Under the pieces are notes generated by a model. The model saw only the letters and a list, made by a program, of their open reading frames with translations, made no database searches and was not told where the DNA came from. From Paraphoma chrysanthemicola (lineage: Eukaryota > Ascomycota > Dothideomycetes > Pleosporales > Phaeosphaeriaceae): a stretch of DNA of 64,000 nucleotides. The first letter of the stretch is position 1; every line of letters begins with the position of its first letter. The position numbers and the translations under genes were made by a program. The stretch is taken from positions 1,240,001 through 1,304,000 of the forward strand of contig JAGMWG010000002.1 in the NCBI GenBank assembly GCA_020744225.1. Direction: 5' to 3'. This document shows positions 58,628-64,000 of this stretch, piece by piece.

Positions 58628-59526
58628 GGCGCCGGCACAGACACCTAGGCGCATTGCATGGGTGGGTGCAGTGCAGGGGCAGGGAGCATAGCGTTTTCTC
58701 TTGTTCTTTCCAGCGTTGATTTGCATTGTGTTATTCGAGCAGCAAGCAGCTGCATCTCCTATTTGGGCAAGTCTAGCATGGCGTTCAGGCATGGGTGCGT
58801 GGTCTTAGCGGGCAATCTGGCGTTTCTAGTTCTCGCGCAGCGGTCTTCTGGAACATCATATCCCGGCGCATTGCATGGCGCAGTTTGGCTGCGAAGGAAG
58901 GAGGGTTATCGGTTGTAGCGAATTATTTGCCTTAGGAATATGTAATTGTGCCATGTCCTCCCTCAAGGAGCACCAAGACAGACTCAGAAGCGCTGGACGA
59001 TAAGTGAAGTGACATGACTGGGAGATACGTGTCGTGCTGGAGATGCACGGTGAAGTGGTGGAGAGCGGAGCGCCTGCCCTCGCAGACCCTGAGGGCAGCC
59101 GCAATGTGCCGATGCGTGATAGGCTGGCGCTATCGCGAAGGTGTGCATTCCAACTGCATTCGGCGGCACGCTCAGCGTGAGGGAAGACGGTGTACAGGCT
59201 GCGCAGCATCTGGCGAGGCGAGTGAGGGAGAGTTAAGCAAGTGTCGCGCTGGCCAGCGGTGTGAGGCAAACGATCGGCCGTCCGTGCAGGCGGCCAGCCT
59301 TCAGCCTGCGCTATCAGTCGACGGCAACGCATCCATCAGGCTGGGCACACGACCACTCTTCGCTTCCTCGATCCGCACCACGCGCTGAGACTGCGACCGG
59401 CGCTGCAGTCGCCCTCTCTCCCCCTCTGCATGTCTCTATTGCATGTTTCCGTGCCGCCTCGTCCGACAAGACTGCCTCGTCGGCCCTCCGCTTGCTGAGC
59501 GCCTCCACCTACCGCGCCCGGGAAGC
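58628..59526. other. Intergenic, 899 bp
   Basis: This is the 3' flank of the transcription factor gene and the promoter and leader of the next gene. An in-frame ATG at 59443 would add 28 residues to the downstream protein; the ATG at 59527 is preferred. No other gene was seen. Confidence 0.4.
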
Positions 59527-62500
59527 ATGAGCACGCAACAGCAGAGCCAGACGGACCTCTTCTGGGACCACCACCAGCGCCATGCCACGCTCGCTCCCCC
59601 GCCAGACGCCGCCCGCAGAGCAGGAAAGGCCCCGCAGCCCCAGCATGCGCCCCTCAGTCTGTTCGAGGCCATCATAACAGCCTACCCGCCCATTCTCGAG
59701 TCGCTGCTCGCCCAGATCCCCACCGCCGCCCTCCTCGATCTCTACCACACCTCGCGCCATCTGCGCGACTTCCTGCGCCGGTACCCGCTGGCATGGAAGA
59801 CGCTGTCCTTCCGCCTGCCGCAGCCCGCAGTCACCGTGGGCTCGCCGGGCAACGAGACCCCCGACGGCAGGGAGCGCACGTCCAAGGCATATTCGTTCGA
59901 CGCCCTGCTCAAGCAGATCATCGCCCCCAATGGGACACGTCTGACCAGCCTAGACCTGTGCAACACCGCCGTCACGGGCATCGCCCTCGTGGGGAGCGTG
60001 CTTGCGCCGCGAATAGACATCCTGCAGCATCTGTCCGTGCGAGGCTGCAAGAACGTCTCTATCAAATACCACATCGTCCCATTCCTAGAGCCATATACCC
60101 TAAAAGACGCGCCGTGGATGCAGAACGACCTCGCCCTCAAGAGCCTCTACACCTACCGCTGTCGACACCACCGCCGGCGACCCTACCTCCCCTCGTCTCT
60201 CATCCGCAGAGACTCCGACTCCGACCCGACCCACCAGCTCATCGAGATCTGCCACCAACTTGGAATATGGACGGATACCGCATGGTGTCCGAGCCCTGGT
60301 GGCAGGTGCTATCGGAGGAAAGATTATCACGCAGGCAGAGCAGGGCCACAGAATATGGAGGTCTGGGTGCCATTTGACAGACTGTGGAGATCAAGCAATC
60401 GCATAGGGCCGGTCGAAGGTACTAAGACATTGGGCGATCACGACGGGCGACTGTGGGAGATCTCCGAGACCGGCCAGGACGGCGAGCCGCTCGGGACAGA
60501 GAATGGCCATTTCCAAGGAGAAGGCAAACACATTCCCGCGCATCTGAGGAGGAGTCACAACATCTTCGTTGAAGACGTGAAATGCTCGCAGTGCAATGAT
60601 CCCATCCTGGAGCGGTGTGAGTCGTGCAGTGTCCGCATGCACTGCATGGGATGCAGGAAGACACTATGTGCGAGCTGCGCATTCAACAGGCCTATCCCAC
60701 GAAAACGCGTCAAGACGCGGCATTTCGCGAACCTCGCGTTCGGAAACAGTTCAACATTGGGCGGCACGCTTGGGCAGGCCTCCGGGTCATTTTCTTCGTT
60801 AGAAGACCGCAGCACGGAAGAGAAGATCGACCGAAATCGTTTCTGGTGGGCCCCTGGAGCAACGCGGTCACCAAATTTGATGAACGAGAGCGCCAACGAC
60901 GATGATTCGTCCGACTCGGAAGACGGTGGCAATCTCAACAATGGTCTCCCTAATATGCAAGCGAATCGCGATCCGCCGAAACTGAACATGCACTGGTGCT
61001 GCCTGGAACCCATCTTTTCTGGCGGCGGCGGTATTGCTGTGTTAGGCACTGGCCTAGGCGGCAGAGGTGCAGACAAAATAAGGGCAGCACCTCTTCCTAG
61101 GACGAAGCATTTCGAGGATCCGGATTTCAGCAACCAGCTGCGACCGGTCGACTACATCCGCGAACTCAAGAACAACGGCCTCTATGAGTACGTCCTGGGT
61201 GAGGATGTCGATGTTTTATCGTATCTGAAGCAGGACAGCCTTGAGCTGCAACAGCAAACGTGCCCACGGGGGTTATGCCAGGACTGCTATCGCAGCTTTC
61301 GATGGAAAGTGTCATGTCGAGCTTGCAAGAATCCGATCTGCAAGGAGCACGATTTCCGTGCGCTCAAGGTCCGCAAATGTGGCTATCGAGACATGCATAC
61401 TGAGCGCGATCATGTTCGAACGCACAACGAGCCACCTCAACGACTAGTCATTCCTGAGTTTAATCCAAATAAGGCAACCACACCAGATCCAGAGCGAACA
61501 CCGACTGCATCACAACAAGATCTCTTCTCCACAGCCGATAACGAATCCGAATCTTCAGAAACGCCCATGTCACAATCCCAGATCCTCGTCGCATCCATTG
61601 CGCCTTCTTCAATAGAGATGACCGCATCAACGTCCTTTAATTCCACGACGACAAATGATCCATTCGCATTAGCATCTTCAATACCTTTCGTGCCCGTCAG
61701 TTCAGGTCGCCCACGGTCCTTCAGTGTATCCGGTGTCCGTGGCCGCCTCTTCGAGACAGTCACACAAAAGTCGCCCCGTGCCCAGATTCCGAATTCGATA
61801 ACGAACCCTCTTCCTCTGCCATGCAACCCAAGACATCCTGTACAATGGGAAGGCTGTGGAGCATACTTTTGCCAGTACCCACGACCCGTAGGTGACAATC
61901 GACCGCAGTGCCCTGGAATGCTGAAGGAGTGCTCCGAATGTGCAGTCCTCGTCTGCGATGTAAGTCTTGCTCAGTTGCCTATAGTTTGCTTGCTCGTATA
62001 CTAATTTGCATCGCAGCAATGCGCCGCCGCCTCCCCTTCATGCACATGCACCTTCTGCACCGTCAACTACCACTGCCCGACCTGCACCCGCAAGCCCGTT
62101 GTACGCGCAAAATGTCGTCTCGAAGCCGAGCATCTCGCCAAAAAGGCAGAAGAACTCCGCGCCCTCGCCAAGCTCGAAAAAGACAAAGAGGAACGTGGCC
62201 ACGCGGACGAACTCGCCGGTGCAATGAACGAGTTCTTCGAAGCCCTGTACGTCAGCGACATGGTAGACGGATTCGACAACCACGTTTCAGATGATGAACC
62301 GAGCGGTAGTGGTAGTGGTAGTGGCGGTGGCAGCATGAGTGCAACTGACTTCCCACTCGCAAGCCCAGATAGTATCACCGTAACAACCGAATTTGGCGTC
62401 GTTGAGGAAAGCGCAAATCTCACCGTCATCTCCGCCAGCGGACCAAGTCCGCACCACCAGGCCTTTGACAACGAGCCCGACACCGAGGACGAAAATAACC

Positions 62501-62811
62501 CCGAGATGACGGAGGATCTGGCCGACTTGCCGGAACTGTCCGCTAGTCTGACTCCGCTGACGACTACTGCGGCCGCGGACGCCATTGAAGTCGACATCGA
62601 TGTCAGCGTCGAAACGATGCAAGATGTCAGCGATAACGAAGGCGTAGAAGGGGATGTAGACACCGACCTCGATACCGAGAGCGCCGTGTTGGACGAGTTT
62701 ATTACGGATGAAGATGATGGTGTAGATGACGGACACGACTTGCTTACGCCTACTACGACGACAACTGCGCCAACAACGACGACAACAACACTGGCTCAAC
62801 TCGGACTTTAA
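59527..62811 (+). CDS. Large F-box-like protein with three Cys clusters
   Basis: This is a 1075-aa protein from exons 59527-61959 and 62017-62811, joined in phase 0 (VCD to QCAAA). The N-terminus has an F-box-like helix bundle (AYPPILESLLAQIPTAALLD followed by LYHTSRHLRDFLRRYPLAW) and a leucine-rich-like stretch (LTSLDLCNTAVTGIALVG; LQHLSVRGCKNVSI). Three Cys clusters follow. The first is near residues 353-385 (KCSQCNDPILERCESCSVRM). The second is near 579-610 (CPRGLCQDCYRSFRWKVSCR). The third is near 777-850 and crosses the intron (CSECAVLVCDQCAAASPSCT). The last 250 residues are acidic and low-complexity, with a GSGSGSGGGS run and Thr runs. It is probably a substrate receptor for an SCF-type ubiquitin ligase; this is inference from the N-terminus only. 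An upstream in-frame ATG at 59443 is an alternative start. Confidence 0.78.
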
Positions 62812-64000
62812 GTCTGGACTGAGGCTGCACGGGACAAGACGGGTTGTTCAGGCTCACGCATTTACGTAGTACGCATAACGCAGCATAGGAATGCGGTTAA
62901 TGAGCCCAGACACGTGTTCAAGGGATCAGCAGAAACGTGCTGGGTTTTCTTTACAATGCGGATTAGGAGACATGGTGGGGCAGGTCAGAATGTATTGATT
63001 GATTGATGAAGTCTTTTTCAAGGCACGGGCGTGGGACGGGAATTTTCGCGATATCCAGGATGCTATAGGGCGGGAATAGGATGGGAAGGAACAGGCTGGT
63101 CGATGGATGGATTTGGGTTGATGGGCTGGGTGACTTAGCGTCGCATCTACAGGCGTTCTTTTTTTTTCGATTTATTTTAATCAACTTTACACTTTCTCCT
63201 CGCTTTAGATTGTATCTTTTCTTTCGGCTTTGATTTAGTGGAGGGAGGGTCGACGGATGGGAGGCTCAGAGCTCAGAATGACAGCATGACACGCTCCAAT
63301 CAGTCATCAATAAGCACGATGATTTGAAGTGTGGGTTGATAATTACTATTATTTCTATCAAGTCCTGCTGCCATATTCCCTGCCTAAGCGATAAAGCGTG
63401 ATAAAAAAGTCCAAAAGTAACGCAGTAATGCTTCTATTTCCTAATCCTGCACTGTAACCAGCCGAAGCTTTTGTGTACTCATGCGCCGAAAATGAGAACT
63501 AACCATGGTCCTATTCGCTCCTCCGCTGTCAAAAGTGATGATAATGCTTGACAGATGCTGAACCGGGGGTATGATGTTGAATTAGAGATCAGTGTGTGAA
63601 ACAGGCGAAGCTGGAACGGTGTTATACGGTGTTGTAATGTGTAAATCGTGAGGTCGTAATGTAGTATAGATGGTAAGAGATACGGTAATGTGCAGAACAT
63701 ATGTCCATAACGCGAGTAATATCAGTTTTGTACAGGCCGACTGTGATGCATTTAGACGTGGGTAATATTACGCCTCCAAATATGTCGAAGAGTCGCGCGT
63801 ATGACCTATTGGGTGTGTTCGATCGAAGCTGCTGCTGTGGCATTGCTTGGGGGAGGACATCCCGCTTGGAATCTCGATGCTGGGCAGAAGACCGAAGCCA
63901 CCGTCACTGTTGTATTGTCGAAGCCAGTAAGAGCTCAGAATTCTGCTAATAGCAGTTCCGATGATTGAGCCCAGGTATACGTTGATGCACCCAACCGGAT
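62812..64000. other. Intergenic or gene edge, 1.2 kb
   Basis: This is AT-rich sequence with a poly-T run near 63161-63169. On the minus strand a frame is open from the right edge (64000) down to a stop at 63768; it could be the end of a gene beyond the window but has no recognised domain. No tRNA was seen. Confidence 0.35.

Noticed and set aside
63768..64000. Minus-strand frame open at the right edge (hydrophobic segment NVYLGSIIGTAISRIL)
   Set aside because: It could be the last exon of a gene outside the window, but 77 codons without a recognised motif are too little to call.

Overview
The window is nuclear DNA of a filamentous ascomycete. The coding regions are split by short GT-AG introns of about 40-125 bases, often with a CTRAY-type branch site close to the acceptor. 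The gene set is typical of Pezizomycotina: rhodopsin-like integral membrane proteins, GMC oxidoreductases, a Zn2Cys6-type regulator, a hybrid histidine kinase and a reticulon. A Dothideomycete is my best guess from overall gene style, but no sequence comparison was run. No rRNA, tRNA, CRISPR array or intact mobile element was recognised.

Layout. 1-1366 (-): secreted GMC oxidoreductase, cut by the window edge. 3383-4643 (+): seven-helix rhodopsin-like protein. 5093-6876 (+): type B carboxylesterase. 7523-9205 (-) and 9855-15227 (+): a head-to-head pair of Ric8 (G-alpha chaperone/GEF) and Rif1 (telomere and replication-timing factor). 15849-17736 (+): intracellular GMC oxidoreductase. 18366-19433 (+): glucose-6-phosphate 1-epimerase. 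20011-22181 (+): Iks1-type kinase. 22695-26301 (+): Ppc89/Cep57-like spindle-pole-body protein. 27193-30099 (-): a reverse-transcriptase-like protein with a degenerate active site. 30954-32411 (-): JmjC oxygenase. 33001-34746 (-): second rhodopsin-like protein with a repeat-bearing tail. 37296-38769 (+): reticulon. 39797-41027 (+): unnamed polytopic membrane protein. 42159-43578 (+): stand-alone nucleoside-phosphorylase-like protein. 44346-48383 (-) and 49266-51541 (+): a divergent pair of GAF hybrid histidine kinase and glutamine-dependent NAD+ synthetase. 51978-53213 (-): protein resembling the C-terminal part of HET proteins. 54208-54924 (+): RING-like protein. 55129-55972 (-) and 56540-58627 (+): a divergent pair of NAD(P)-binding protein and transcription factor. 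59527-62811 (+): large Cys-cluster, F-box-like protein.

Most genes are housekeeping or signalling genes and form no obvious metabolic cluster. Exon structures were worked out by hand; for every complete multi-exon gene the exon lengths sum to a multiple of three. The most unusual locus is the RT-like gene at 27193-30099. It keeps the RT scaffold motifs, but the expected catalytic aspartates are substituted in motif A and partly in motif C, which suggests a domesticated, possibly non-catalytic protein. Other points of interest are N-terminal PP1-docking motifs in Rif1, four DAGGLL-type repeats in a rhodopsin-like protein tail, a transcription factor with an incomplete zinc cluster, a RING with Asp at two ligand positions, and orphan NLR/HET-related domains.
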